The notes beneath the pieces were generated by a model. It saw only the letters and a program-made list of their open reading frames with translations, searched no databases and was not told where the DNA came from. This document shows, piece by piece, positions 8,253 to 13,555 of a stretch of 13,555 bases of DNA. The DNA is from an uncultured Collinsella sp. GTDB lineage: Bacteria; Actinomycetota; Coriobacteriia; Coriobacteriales; Coriobacteriaceae. The stretch's first letter is position 1; the number at the start of each line of letters is the position of its first letter. Location of the stretch: positions 1-13,555 of the forward strand of contig URNJ01000036.1 in the NCBI GenBank assembly GCA_900549215.1, given 5' to 3'. A program made the translations under genes and the position numbers.

Positions 8253-8330
8253 GTCCCGTAAACCTCGCTATCCAGACGGCGCCATCTGCGCATCGAATCC
8301 GCATAGCGTGGACCCAATGTCCGGATAGCG
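8253..8330 (-). promoter_or_regulatory. Expression platform of the lysine riboswitch
   Basis: The 3' strand of riboswitch stem P1 lies within CGCTATCCGGAC (minus strand, 8319-8330). That stretch can also pair over 12 bases, with one G-U pair, with GTCTGGATAGCG at 8266-8277, immediately before the GAGG (8263-8266) that serves lysA. A third stretch, CGCTAT (8303-8308), can pair with ATAGCG in the same place. The pairings are mutually exclusive, as expected of a switch. No U-tract terminator is seen, so control of translation initiation is the better guess. The direction (lysine represses) follows from the family, not from this sequence. Confidence 0.6.
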
Positions 8331-8480
8331 CTCCCGCATTGCTGCAGACAGTCCTGTGGGTGTTTCCCACAGGCCCACCAGGTTGTTCGTGCCCGAAAAA
8401 CCCAGTTCGGCGGGTTTCGCCTCCCCACGGGGTCAAAGCCTGCCGGCTCGCCCGCGGCTCTTCGTGCCCGCGCCTCTATC
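8324..8480 (-). promoter_or_regulatory. Lysine riboswitch (L box) in the lysA leader
   Basis: Reading the minus strand, the leader has the L-box landmarks in order: GATAGAGGCGC at the 5' edge (8470-8480), GGGGAGGCG (8418-8426), GCCGAAC (8405-8411), a strong hairpin CCTGTGGG/CCCACAGG (8353-8360 with 8366-8373, 5-base loop), ACTGTC (8347-8352) and GGAGCGCTATC at the 3' edge (8324-8334). The edges pair as P1 (GATAG with CTATC). These elements and their spacing match the Bacillus lysC leader as I remember it. The RNA senses lysine and should turn down lysA-dapA-dapB, and anything transcribed with them, when lysine is plentiful. Confidence 0.88.
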
Positions 8481-8484
8481 AAAT

Positions 8485-8514
8485 GGTAAAGACCCTATCA
8501 CGTTGCACTTTACC
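8485..8514. repeat. Inverted repeat between divergent lysA and amidohydrolase promoters
   Basis: GGTAAAG (8485-8491) and CTTTACC (8508-8514) form perfect 7-base arms around a 16-base centre. The repeat covers the proposed -10 of lysA and the -35 of the plus-strand promoter, so it could be a regulator site acting on both, or simply chance. No cognate regulator is identifiable in the window. Confidence 0.4.
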
Positions 8515-8520
8515 AAACAA
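8492..8520 (-). promoter_or_regulatory. Possible promoter of the lysA operon
   Basis: On the minus strand TTGTTT (8515-8520) and TAGGGT (8492-8497) are 17 bases apart. The -10 match is poor (3 of 6), but the position would start transcription about 5 bases before stem P1 of the riboswitch, which is where a start is expected. Confidence 0.35.
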
Positions 8521-8537
8521 GAGTATTCGTATATAAC
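8509..8537 (+). promoter_or_regulatory. Probable promoter of the M20 amidohydrolase gene
   Basis: TTTACC (8509-8514) and TATAAC (8532-8537) are spaced by 17 bases, a good sigma-70-type match (4 and 5 of 6). Transcription would start near 8544, leaving a leader of roughly 85 bases before the ATG at 8631. Confidence 0.5.
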
Positions 8538-8630
8538 GTTTAAAAAATGCAGGGATATGCTGGAAACATGTGCGCCACAATCCTGTATCACAATAAGTTG
8601 CAACAGATGTGCCTCACGAAGGGATCCTCT

Positions 8631-9818
8631 ATGACCGAGCTCCAAGAACTCCGTCGCTATCGCCGCGATCTCCATCGCATTCCGGAGCTCGATTTCGATC
8701 TTCCGCAAACCATTGCCTATATCGAGGGCGTGCTGGCACCGCTCGCTTGCGAGGTGACCCATCCGTGCCCCAGCTGCGTCTGTGCTTTCTTCGACGCCGG
8801 TGTTGATGCCGCGCATGCCACGGCGATTCGCGCCGATATGGATGCGTTGCCTATTGCGGAGACGACGGGCGCCGCTTTTGCCTCGACGCATCCCGGCAAG
8901 ATGCACGCGTGCGGCCACGACGGGCACATGGCTATGGCCCTCGCGGCGGCAACTTTTGTCGACCGTACGATTCGTGAGCAGCCGGGCGTTATTAAGCGCA
9001 ACGTGCTTTTTGTGTTCCAGCCGGCCGAGGAAACAACCGGTGGCGCTAAGACGGTATGCGAGAGCGGCGTGTTCGAGCGCTACGGGGTCGACCGCATCTT
9101 TGGCTTTCACGTGTGGCCCGATCTTCCTGCCGGTACGCTGGCGAGCTGTCCCGGTCCGCTGCTGGCGCGCTCGAGCGAGACGCACATTCATATCCATGGC
9201 ACGAGCATCCATATCGCCAAGACCTACGGCGTTCCAGTCGAGGAATCACATGACGCGGCGCTGGCGGCGGCAAAGTTCCTGGTTGCCGAGCGCGAGCTGA
9301 TGGACGAGCTGGGTGCCGATGAGCCCTGCATCGGTAAGTTTGGCCTGCTGCAGGCCGGCACCGTCTGCAATGCGGTGGCGGGGGAGGCCCATGTTGCCGG
9401 TAGCTTGCGTGTGTTTACGGACGCCATGTTCGACCGTGCGCGCGAGGGCGTACGCCGTGCGCTCGACGAGGCGTGCACCGCAACGGGCTGTACGTACGAT
9501 CTCGACTTTGCCGAGGGCTATCCGCCAGTCGATAACGACCCCGAGTTGTTTGCCCACATTGCGCCTGCCTTGCCCGAGCTGCAACTTGTGGACGAGCCGC
9601 TGTTAATTGCCGAGGACTTTGCTTTCTATCAGCGCCATCTGCCGGGCGTGTTCTTCTTGCTGGGCACGGGCGTGCCAGAAGGACAAGAAAACCCGATCGA
9701 CGCTGATGACTGCCCAGCCTATGCGATGAGCGCTCTGCATACCGATACCATGCTCTTTGACGAGGAGATTCTTCTCAAAGGCCTCGATGTCTACAAACGA
9801 TTGCTTTTGCTTGACTAA
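8631..9818 (+). CDS. M20-family metal-dependent amidohydrolase (M20D-like aminoacylase/deacetylase)
   Basis: The 395-residue protein is a zinc/manganese amidohydrolase that should cleave an N-acyl group or dipeptide-like amide in the cytoplasm; no signal peptide is seen. Family landmarks: RADMDALPI at 68-75, HACGHDGH at 92-99 (C94 and H96 as probable metal ligands), FQPAEET with general-base/ligand glutamates E133 and E134, GFHVWP with H160, the lid-domain stretch HGTSIHIAKTYG around 189-200, IAEDFAFYQRHLPG near the end and H370 in SALHTDTMLFDE. The start ATG at 8631 has AAGGGA 6-7 bases upstream; an in-frame ATG at 8547 adds 28 unconvincing residues. It diverges from the lysine operon across a shared control region, which makes N-acetyl-diaminopimelate deacetylase a candidate, but hippurate hydrolase-like or aminoacylase activity is equally possible from sequence. 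Confidence 0.85.
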   Translation: MTELQELRRYRRDLHRIPELDFDLPQTIAYIEGVLAPLACEVTHPCPSCVCAFFDAGVDAAHATAIRADMDALPIAETTGAAFASTHPGKMHACGHDGHMAMALAAATFVDRTIREQPGVIKRNVLFVFQPAEETTGGAKTVCESGVFERYGVDRIFGFHVWPDLPAGTLASCPGPLLARSSETHIHIHGTSIHIAKTYGVPVEESHDAALAAAKFLVAERELMDELGADEPCIGKFGLLQAGTVCNAVAGEAHVAGSLRVFTDAMFDRAREGVRRALDEACTATGCTYDLDFAEGYPPVDNDPELFAHIAPALPELQLVDEPLLIAEDFAFYQRHLPGVFFLLGTGVPEGQENPIDADDCPAYAMSALHTDTMLFDEEILLKGLDVYKRLLLLD

Positions 9819-9832
9819 GGCGCAAAGGACTA

Positions 9833-9909
9833 TTTGTTCTAGAAAACACGAACAAACGTACGATATAATAGAGATGTAAGTCTATAGAAACGTTTGACGT
9901 TACTAACGT
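9833..9909 (+). promoter_or_regulatory. Promoter/operator region of the higBA toxin-antitoxin pair
   Basis: A perfect TATAAT lies at 9864-9869, without a convincing -35 at normal spacing. Two palindromes flank it: TTTGTTC/GAACAAA (9833-9839 and 9850-9856, 10-base loop) and ACGTTA-C-TAACGT (9897-9909), with a further AACGTTT at 9889-9895. HigA-type antitoxins bind palindromes over their own promoter, so these are natural candidate operators; which one is used is not shown by sequence. Confidence 0.5.
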
Positions 9910-9920
9910 AAGGCGATACT

Positions 9921-10202
9921 ATGATTGCATCGTATAAAGATGAGGATACCGAACGCTTTGCCATGGGTGTGCGGGTCAGGAGGTTCGTGCCCTTTGAGCG
10001 TGTTGCGTTGAGGAAGATTCGCCAACTGCAGGTTTGTGCTTCGCTTGATGATCTTCGCGTTCCACCGGGCAACCGCCTGGAAGCTTTGAAGGGCGATCGT
10101 GCCGGTCAATATAGCATCCGTGTTAACGAGCGCTATCGGGTCTGTTTTGAGTGGAGACAGGAGATGGCTTGGAATGTCGAAATCGTCGATTATCACAAGT
10201 GA
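9921..10202 (+). CDS. higB: HigB-type toxin, RelE/ParE superfamily
   Basis: This 93-residue protein matches the HigB/plasmid-maintenance killer family, ribosome-dependent mRNA interferases whose action is blocked by HigA. Typical features are the helical N-terminal half (RKIRQLQ...ASLDDL) and the conserved LRVPPGNRLEALKGDRAG (45-62), QYSIRVNERYRVCFEW (63-78) and VEIVDYH (86-92). Catalytic basic residues expected for the family are present in the GDR and RYR region. The ATG at 9921 follows AAGG by 7 bases. It sits toxin-first, the normal higBA order, and its last 29 bases overlap the antitoxin start, so the two are translated together. It appears intact. Confidence 0.93.
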   Translation: MIASYKDEDTERFAMGVRVRRFVPFERVALRKIRQLQVCASLDDLRVPPGNRLEALKGDRAGQYSIRVNERYRVCFEWRQEMAWNVEIVDYHK

Positions 10203-10515
10203 TGAGACTTCGGCCGATTTGCTGTCGCCGGTGACTCCTGGTGAGCTTCTCAAAGAGGAGTTTCTTGTTCCCATGGGCATTTCTCAATATCGCCTTGCGA
10301 AAGAGACTGGGATTCCGGCTCAGCGTATCGGGCAGATTGTCTTGGGAAAACGTCGCGTGACGGCCGACACCGACCTCCGTCTTTGCCGTTATTTTGGCCT
10401 GACGGATGGTTATTGGCTGCGCGCTCAGGTGGCGTTTGACCTTGAGGCCGAGAAAAGGCGGATCGAACCGGAACTCGACAAGATCGTTCCTGTTCAGCAG
10501 GCTATCGCACTGTAG
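10174..10515 (+). CDS. higA: HigA-type antitoxin, XRE family
   Basis: The 113-residue antitoxin neutralises HigB and should repress the operon. The family core is clear: TPGELLKEEFLVPMGISQYRL... with the helix-turn-helix at about 36-60 (ISQYRLAKETGIPAQRIGQIV, recognition helix near 48-56), then LGKRRVTADTDLRLCRYFG (57-75) and the WLRAQVAFDLE tail (81-91). I chose ATG 10174, inside higB, because AGGAG stands 10 bases upstream and the 25 residues gained from an earlier in-frame ATG at 10099 do not resemble HigA. The last ~20 residues (IEPELDKIVPVQQ) are variable. The stop TAG is at 10513-10515. Confidence 0.93.
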   Translation: MSKSSIITSDETSADLLSPVTPGELLKEEFLVPMGISQYRLAKETGIPAQRIGQIVLGKRRVTADTDLRLCRYFGLTDGYWLRAQVAFDLEAEKRRIEPELDKIVPVQQAIAL

Positions 10516-10544
10516 TGCTCAAAGATGATGGGGGTGGCGCGGCG

Positions 10545-10868
10545 ATGAGGCGACGCCGACAGTCTGCCGTATATAGTCCGGGTGGATGCGGGTGCGGTTT
10601 GCTGCTGCTTCCGGTTATTGCTGTGAGCATTGGCGTGATGTTTGCGCTTGCCGGGCTTGCCGCGGCGGCGCTCGTGCTGTTTATCACTGCCATCGGCGTG
10701 ACGATTTGGCTCTGCCGCAATCGCGAGCAACGCCGTGCCGACGGTAAAACCAATGTCGGCTGGGTCGTCTTTCTGATCATTGCGTACCTGCTGAGTGCCA
10801 GCTACCTTGTGTTCTTTGTCCTGTTGATGATCAGTGCCTTTACCGGGGAATACGTCACGGTGGGTTGA
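10545..10868 (+). CDS. Small multi-pass membrane protein, function unknown
   Basis: I do not recognise a family. With ATG 10545 the protein has 107 residues: a basic start (MRRRRQ), a GC-rich glycine/cysteine stretch (GGCGCG, 13-18), two closely spaced hydrophobic segments (about 18-36 and 38-57), a charged loop (58-70, CRNREQRRADGK) and a third hydrophobic segment (71-97). GGGGGTGG lies about 8 bases before this ATG. A GTG at 10515 in the same frame overlaps the higA stop (TAGTG) and would add 10 residues but has no good ribosome site. It directly follows higA and may be transcribed with it, but nothing in it suggests a toxin-antitoxin role. Confidence 0.7.
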   Translation: MRRRRQSAVYSPGGCGCGLLLLPVIAVSIGVMFALAGLAAAALVLFITAIGVTIWLCRNREQRRADGKTNVGWVVFLIIAYLLSASYLVFFVLLMISAFTGEYVTVG

Positions 10869-10869
10869 T

Positions 10870-10899
10870 GCACTGCCAGCAGACGGTCGCGCGCAGTGC
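10870..10899 (+). repeat. Hairpin just after the small membrane protein gene
   Basis: GCACTGC (10870-10876) and GCAGTGC (10893-10899) form a perfect 7-base stem with a 16-base loop one base after the stop codon. It lacks a following T-run, so it is at best a weak terminator. The rest of 10900-10973 shows nothing further that I can identify. Confidence 0.35.
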
Positions 10900-10973
10900 G
10901 TTTGCTCGGCGTTTGGATAACTGCATTGGTCGTTTACCGCAGCCTTAGCTCTCAGCTAATGAATTCAAGTTCA

Positions 10974-11027
10974 ATCCTTCCTACGATGTGCTGTGTACCG
11001 GCACGGTAGCCGGATCGTAGGAAGGAT
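10974..11027 (+). promoter_or_regulatory. Leader hairpin that encloses the ribosome site of the next gene
   Basis: ATCCTTCCTACGAT (10974-10987) and ATCGTAGGAAGGAT (11014-11027) are perfect 14-base complementary arms. The 26-base interior holds a second hairpin, CCGGC/GCCGG (10998-11002 and 11009-11013). The 3' arm contains GGAAGG (11020-11025), the ribosome site of the gene starting at 11033. If the arms are transcribed together the site is fully paired, implying conditional translation; alternatively the palindrome is a DNA operator. Confidence 0.7.
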
Positions 11028-11032
11028 GAATA

Positions 11033-11476
11033 ATGGCAAAAGAGGGAAAGAAGCCAATCGGCAAGATTGTCCTAGGCATCATCGTGGTGCTGGTTATTGT
11101 CGGTGCCGTGGGCTCTATGGGCGGCAACTCAACCGATTCGTCTGCGAGCGATTCGGCAAAACCTGCCGAGACGACACGGCAGGCTGAGGAGCAAAAAGAA
11201 CCGCAAGAACCGTATACCATTGCTGACGAGGCTGAAGACACTTCCAATCAGTTTACCTATAAGATCACGGGCACCCTGACCAATAACACGGACAAGGAAA
11301 AGAGCTACATTCAGATTGAATATGTTCTGTATGATGCCGATGGCAACCAGGTTGGAACGGCTCTTGCAAACACCAATCATCTGAAGGCGGGCGGCTCCTG
11401 GAAGTTCGAGGCGCTGGGTACGGTGTCTCCCGACCAGGTTGCTAGCTGGGAGCGTTCGGACGTAAGCGGTTTCTAG
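11033..11476 (+). CDS. Membrane-anchored FxLYD-like domain protein
   Basis: The 147-residue protein has a short basic start, one hydrophobic segment (about 11-29) followed by GGNSTDSS, a low-complexity acidic/proline linker (32-60), then a single small beta domain (61-140). The pattern ITGTLTNNTDKEKSYIQIEYVLYDADGNQVG (78-108), then HLKAGGSWKFEA, fits FxLYD-type domains, extracytoplasmic beta-sandwiches of unknown ligand. No lipobox cysteine is present, so it is an uncleaved anchor rather than a lipoprotein. Ribosome site GGAAGG lies 7 bases before ATG 11033 and is buried in a leader hairpin. Stop at 11474-11476. Confidence 0.8.
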   Translation: MAKEGKKPIGKIVLGIIVVLVIVGAVGSMGGNSTDSSASDSAKPAETTRQAEEQKEPQEPYTIADEAEDTSNQFTYKITGTLTNNTDKEKSYIQIEYVLYDADGNQVGTALANTNHLKAGGSWKFEALGTVSPDQVASWERSDVSGF

Positions 11477-11508
11477 CATGTTGCATGCACTGGGGGAGGT
11501 GAAGTCGT

Positions 11509-11931
11509 ATGTCCGATAAAAAGCTGACCGAGGAGTTGCTCAATGAGCTTCTCGATGCGCCGAACATCGATGGCTATATCAGGGAGCACGACTTTGCCGC
11601 CCCGTCGCTTTCGGACTACCTGAAGCAGCTACTGCAGGAAAAGGGCTTGGAGCGCTCGCGCGTGGTCCGTATGGCTGATCTCAATGAGACCTTTGGCTAT
11701 CAGATCTTTACCGGTGCGCGTCATCCGAGTCGCAATAAGGTGCTGCAGATTGCCTTTGCGATGGCGCTGACGCTCAAAGAGACCAACCGTGCGCTGACGG
11801 CTGCCGGGGTAAGCGTCCTTAACTGCAAGGACCGCCGCGATGCGATTATCATCTTTTGCATCGATCGCGGGTGCAGTCTCCAAAAGGTCAACGAGGAACT
11901 GTATCGCTTTGGCGAGGAGACGGTGAGTTAG
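11509..11931 (+). CDS. Helix-turn-helix-like protein encoded next to a Ser/Thr kinase
   Basis: This 140-residue soluble protein resembles, from memory, a family of short XRE-like proteins that accompany Hanks-type kinases in gut Firmicutes and Actinobacteria. The core is SLSDYLKQLLQEKGLERSRV (33-52), a helix-turn-helix-like MADLNETFGYQIFTGARHPSR (55-75), then NKVLQIAFAMALTLKETNRAL (76-96) and a C-terminal NCKDRRDAIIIFCIDRG (105-121) with a helical end. YQIF-x-G-x-R-x-PSR is the most telling motif. It may be a DNA-binding regulator or a phosphorylation target of the kinase. Strong ribosome site GGGGAGGTGA stands about 6 bases before ATG 11509. The kinase follows in the same direction after about 86 bases. 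Confidence 0.75.
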   Translation: MSDKKLTEELLNELLDAPNIDGYIREHDFAAPSLSDYLKQLLQEKGLERSRVVRMADLNETFGYQIFTGARHPSRNKVLQIAFAMALTLKETNRALTAAGVSVLNCKDRRDAIIIFCIDRGCSLQKVNEELYRFGEETVS

Positions 11932-11981
11932 CGGCTGATATCTGAGCCGGTAGAGCTGTCGAACAACGATGCAAACGAACG

Positions 11982-12011
11982 GGGCGCGGATGCCATGGGG
12001 TGTCTGCGCCC
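11982..12011 (+). repeat. Hairpin just before the kinase start
   Basis: GGGCGCGGA (11982-11990) pairs with TCTGCGCCC (12003-12011), nine base pairs with one G-U, around a 12-base loop. It ends 6 bases before ATG 12018, in the place where a ribosome site would be, and no clear ribosome site is otherwise seen. A shorter repeat CGGCT/AGCCG lies at 11932-11949. Confidence 0.4.
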
Positions 12012-12017
12012 TGCGCT

Positions 12018-13409
12018 ATGATGGAGGCTATGGATACTCAGAGCCCAACATATTCCGATGACGAGCTGACCGCAGCGCTTGCCGAGCACCTGGCGTCGCT
12101 CGATCGCGACGACAGCTATCGCGTGGAGCGTGTACTTAAGCGCTCGTCCGTTGAAGCAACCGAGCTCGTGTACTTTGAAGGAACCGGCGGTGGTTCGCTC
12201 GGCCCCTTTGTCCGTAAACGCATCGATGCTTCGGCTCAAATCGGCGGGGCATACGAGCGTCTGTTTGCCGCTCAGCGGGCAGGCAGGCGTTTTGAGCACC
12301 TGCCCAGAATCGTCGATTGTCGTCGTGTGGGCGACGAGCTCAACGTGGTTATGGAATACATCGAAGGGGAGACGCTCGGGGCGCTGGTGGACCGTCTGGG
12401 AGCCACCCCCGATTATGCGCGTGAATTGTATCCTGCCCTATGCGATGCCGTGGGCGAGCTCCACGCCGGTTTTGCAATAGCGGGGGAGACGTCGGCGCCG
12501 GTGATCCATCGTGACCTCAAGCCGTCGAATATCATCGTGACAGGTGCCAACTATACGCCTGATGACGGCCTGACATTTTCATCGCTGGTGATTATCGACT
12601 TGGGGATCGCTCGCGTATGGCGCGACGGCGCCGATGCCGACACCGTCAAGTTTGGGACACGGCCCTATGCGCCGCCCGAGCAGTATGGGTTTGGGCAGAC
12701 GAGCGTGCGAAGCGACGTCTACGCACTTGGCGCCCTGTTGTTCTTCTGCTTGACGGGAGTCGACCCTAAACCAGGGCTCGACCTGCGCGAGCAATGCGAG
12801 GCGCGTGGCATTCCCGCTCCACTTGCCGATGCCGTCTGCATGTCGATGGCGCTCGACCCGGCCAAGCGTTTTGCGAGTGCGGAAGCATTGGGACGGGCGA
12901 CGCGCGCGGCATACGATCTAAGTCGCCCCGTGCGGCCTCTTGCGCCTGTGGCTGTCCGTACTCCCGCCTCGGGGACGGTGTTGACGCCCCAAGGGCTCCA
13001 GATCCCCGCGGGGCTTCCTAGGCCTGCCGCCTCCGCTGCATGCGGTCTGCTCTCTCGCGTTCCGGAGTCTTTGGGGCGCATTTGGAATACGCTCGTCTGC
13101 TTCTCGCTGCTCGTGTTCTTTGCCGGTAGTCACTTTGCCGTCTTTCATCCCACCGGAGCAACCCAAAGCTACCCGACGTGGCTTCTCATAATCGAGTATT
13201 TTTTCTTTGTCGATGGCCTTATGGTGCTTATGCATTTTGCGCTGCTCGATAAGCGCCGTCTTCGTCGGCGATTCGCATTGCTCGACAGCTATCGCGGCAA
13301 GAAGCTCGCGAAACTCTGGCTCAAGGCATTGGGTGTGCTGCTCCTATGCATGATCGTCATAGTTGCGGTTGCCAATGCGACCGGCGTCGTCGATACCTCC
13401 GCTACCTAA
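12018..13409 (+). CDS. Membrane-bound Ser/Thr protein kinase (Hanks type) with C-terminal transmembrane segments
   Basis: With ATG 12018 the protein has 463 residues. The kinase domain spans about 34-300: probable ATP-binding lysine K68 in FVRKRID, HRDLKPSN at 164-171 (catalytic D166, K168, N171), DLG at 194-196 in place of DFG, the activation segment FGTRPYAPPEQYG at 212-224 with E221, SDVYALGALLFFCLTG (232-247) and LDPAKRFASAEAL. The usual glycine-rich GxGxxG loop is not recognisable: the matching region reads VLKRSSVEATELVYFEG (39-55). A proline-rich linker (303-335) is followed by three hydrophobic segments (about 356-376, 386-408, 434-453), so the kinase faces the cytoplasm and has no large outer sensor domain. 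The start is uncertain: in-frame ATGs at 12018, 12021 and 12030 and a GTG at 12000 exist. It follows an HTH-like gene and ends in a hairpin terminator. Confidence 0.88.
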   Translation: MMEAMDTQSPTYSDDELTAALAEHLASLDRDDSYRVERVLKRSSVEATELVYFEGTGGGSLGPFVRKRIDASAQIGGAYERLFAAQRAGRRFEHLPRIVDCRRVGDELNVVMEYIEGETLGALVDRLGATPDYARELYPALCDAVGELHAGFAIAGETSAPVIHRDLKPSNIIVTGANYTPDDGLTFSSLVIIDLGIARVWRDGADADTVKFGTRPYAPPEQYGFGQTSVRSDVYALGALLFFCLTGVDPKPGLDLREQCEARGIPAPLADAVCMSMALDPAKRFASAEALGRATRAAYDLSRPVRPLAPVAVRTPASGTVLTPQGLQIPAGLPRPAASAACGLLSRVPESLGRIWNTLVCFSLLVFFAGSHFAVFHPTGATQSYPTWLLIIEYFFFVDGLMVLMHFALLDKRRLRRRFALLDSYRGKKLAKLWLKALGVLLLCMIVIVAVANATGVVDTSAT

Positions 13410-13413
13410 AAGA

Positions 13414-13436
13414 AAAGGGCCCCATTGGGGCCCTTT
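13414..13436. terminator. Bidirectional rho-independent terminator
   Basis: AAAGGGCCCC (13414-13423) and GGGGCCCTTT (13427-13436) form a perfect 10-base stem with a 3-base loop, 4 bases after the kinase stop codon. On the plus strand only three T follow; on the minus strand the stem runs into TTTTCTTTT, so it should work best for the minus-strand gene beyond 13447 while also serving the kinase transcript. Confidence 0.85.
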
Positions 13437-13446
13437 GCAGTTGCAC

Positions 13447-13555
13447 TTAGATGCGGTTCATCTGAGCGGCGACTTTGTTGTACCAGTCCTGCCACGTGGG
13501 CGGGCAGTACTTTTTGGCTGCTGCCGGGGTAAGGGTGGAGCCGTAGTTGGCGCCC
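13447..13555 (-). CDS. 3' end of an unidentified gene
   Basis: The last 35 codons of a minus-strand gene enter from the right edge and stop with TAA at 13447-13449, just before the shared terminator. The fragment reads GANYGSTLTPAAAKKYCPPT, then WQDWYNKVAAQMNRI. Codon use is GC-rich like its neighbours. Its tryptophan-rich helical end resembles the ends of some extracellular solute-binding proteins, but it is too short to name. Confidence 0.6.
   Translation of the reverse strand, partial: GANYGSTLTPAAAKKYCPPTWQDWYNKVAAQMNRI

Noticed and set aside
8253..8490. T-box leader for the lysine operon
   Set aside because: The T-box hallmark (TGGNACCGCG-like sequence before a terminator) is absent, while the lysine riboswitch elements are present in order.
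8547..8630. Upstream ATG extending the amidohydrolase by 28 residues
   Set aside because: No ribosome site precedes it, the extra residues are unlike the family, and the ATG at 8631 has a good site and the normal family N-terminus.
10870..10899. Hairpin as a true terminator after the small membrane protein gene
   Set aside because: The stem is only 7 pairs with a 16-base loop and no T-run follows, so it is listed only as a weak repeat.
11477..11508. Short repeat GCATG/GCATGC after the FxLYD gene
   Set aside because: Too short and too closely spaced to form a hairpin, with no T-run.

Overview
The window looks like a chromosomal piece of a high-G+C Coriobacteriia member, most likely Collinsella or a close relative. 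This rests on the DapA/LysA/DapB sequences, the GC-rich codon use right of about 5.3 kb, and my recollection of the family; no database search was possible. Left of about 5.3 kb the DNA is visibly more AT-rich and reads like an acquired defence island.

Layout. (1) 1-5244, minus strand: a type I restriction-modification operon in the order hsdR, hsdS, a small membrane-anchored protein of unknown function, hsdM (its 3' end runs off the window). Genes abut or overlap by a few bases. (2) 5246-8252, minus strand: a lysine/diaminopimelate operon in which lysA and dapA form one continuous 768-codon frame, followed by dapB. A lysine riboswitch (L box), overlooked by ORF-based reading, lies upstream of lysA at about 8324-8480. 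(3) 8253-8630: divergent control region with the riboswitch, promoters in both directions and an inverted repeat. (4) 8631-9818, plus strand: an M20 amidohydrolase. (5) 9921-10515: a HigB/HigA-type toxin-antitoxin pair with palindromes upstream. (6) 10545-13409, plus strand: a small membrane protein, a membrane-anchored FxLYD-like protein behind a ribosome-site-masking hairpin, a helix-turn-helix-like protein and a membrane-bound Ser/Thr kinase. A strong hairpin terminator then separates these from the 3' end of an unidentified minus-strand gene.

The most striking feature is the junction of regions 1 and 2. The last ~25 codons of dapB do not look like DapB. They look like the C-terminus of a small XRE/Cro-type regulator of the kind often found just ahead of type I R-M genes. 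hsdR starts one base after the dapB stop, so the restriction operon has no visible promoter of its own and may be transcribed from the lysine-riboswitch-controlled lysA promoter. This is either a real recombination that fused a biosynthetic operon to a defence operon, or an assembly misjoin; the sequence alone cannot decide.

The rest is ordinary: HsdR/S/M make up the restriction complex, LysA/DapA/DapB serve the DAP-lysine pathway, and the HTH protein and kinase form a probable signalling pair.
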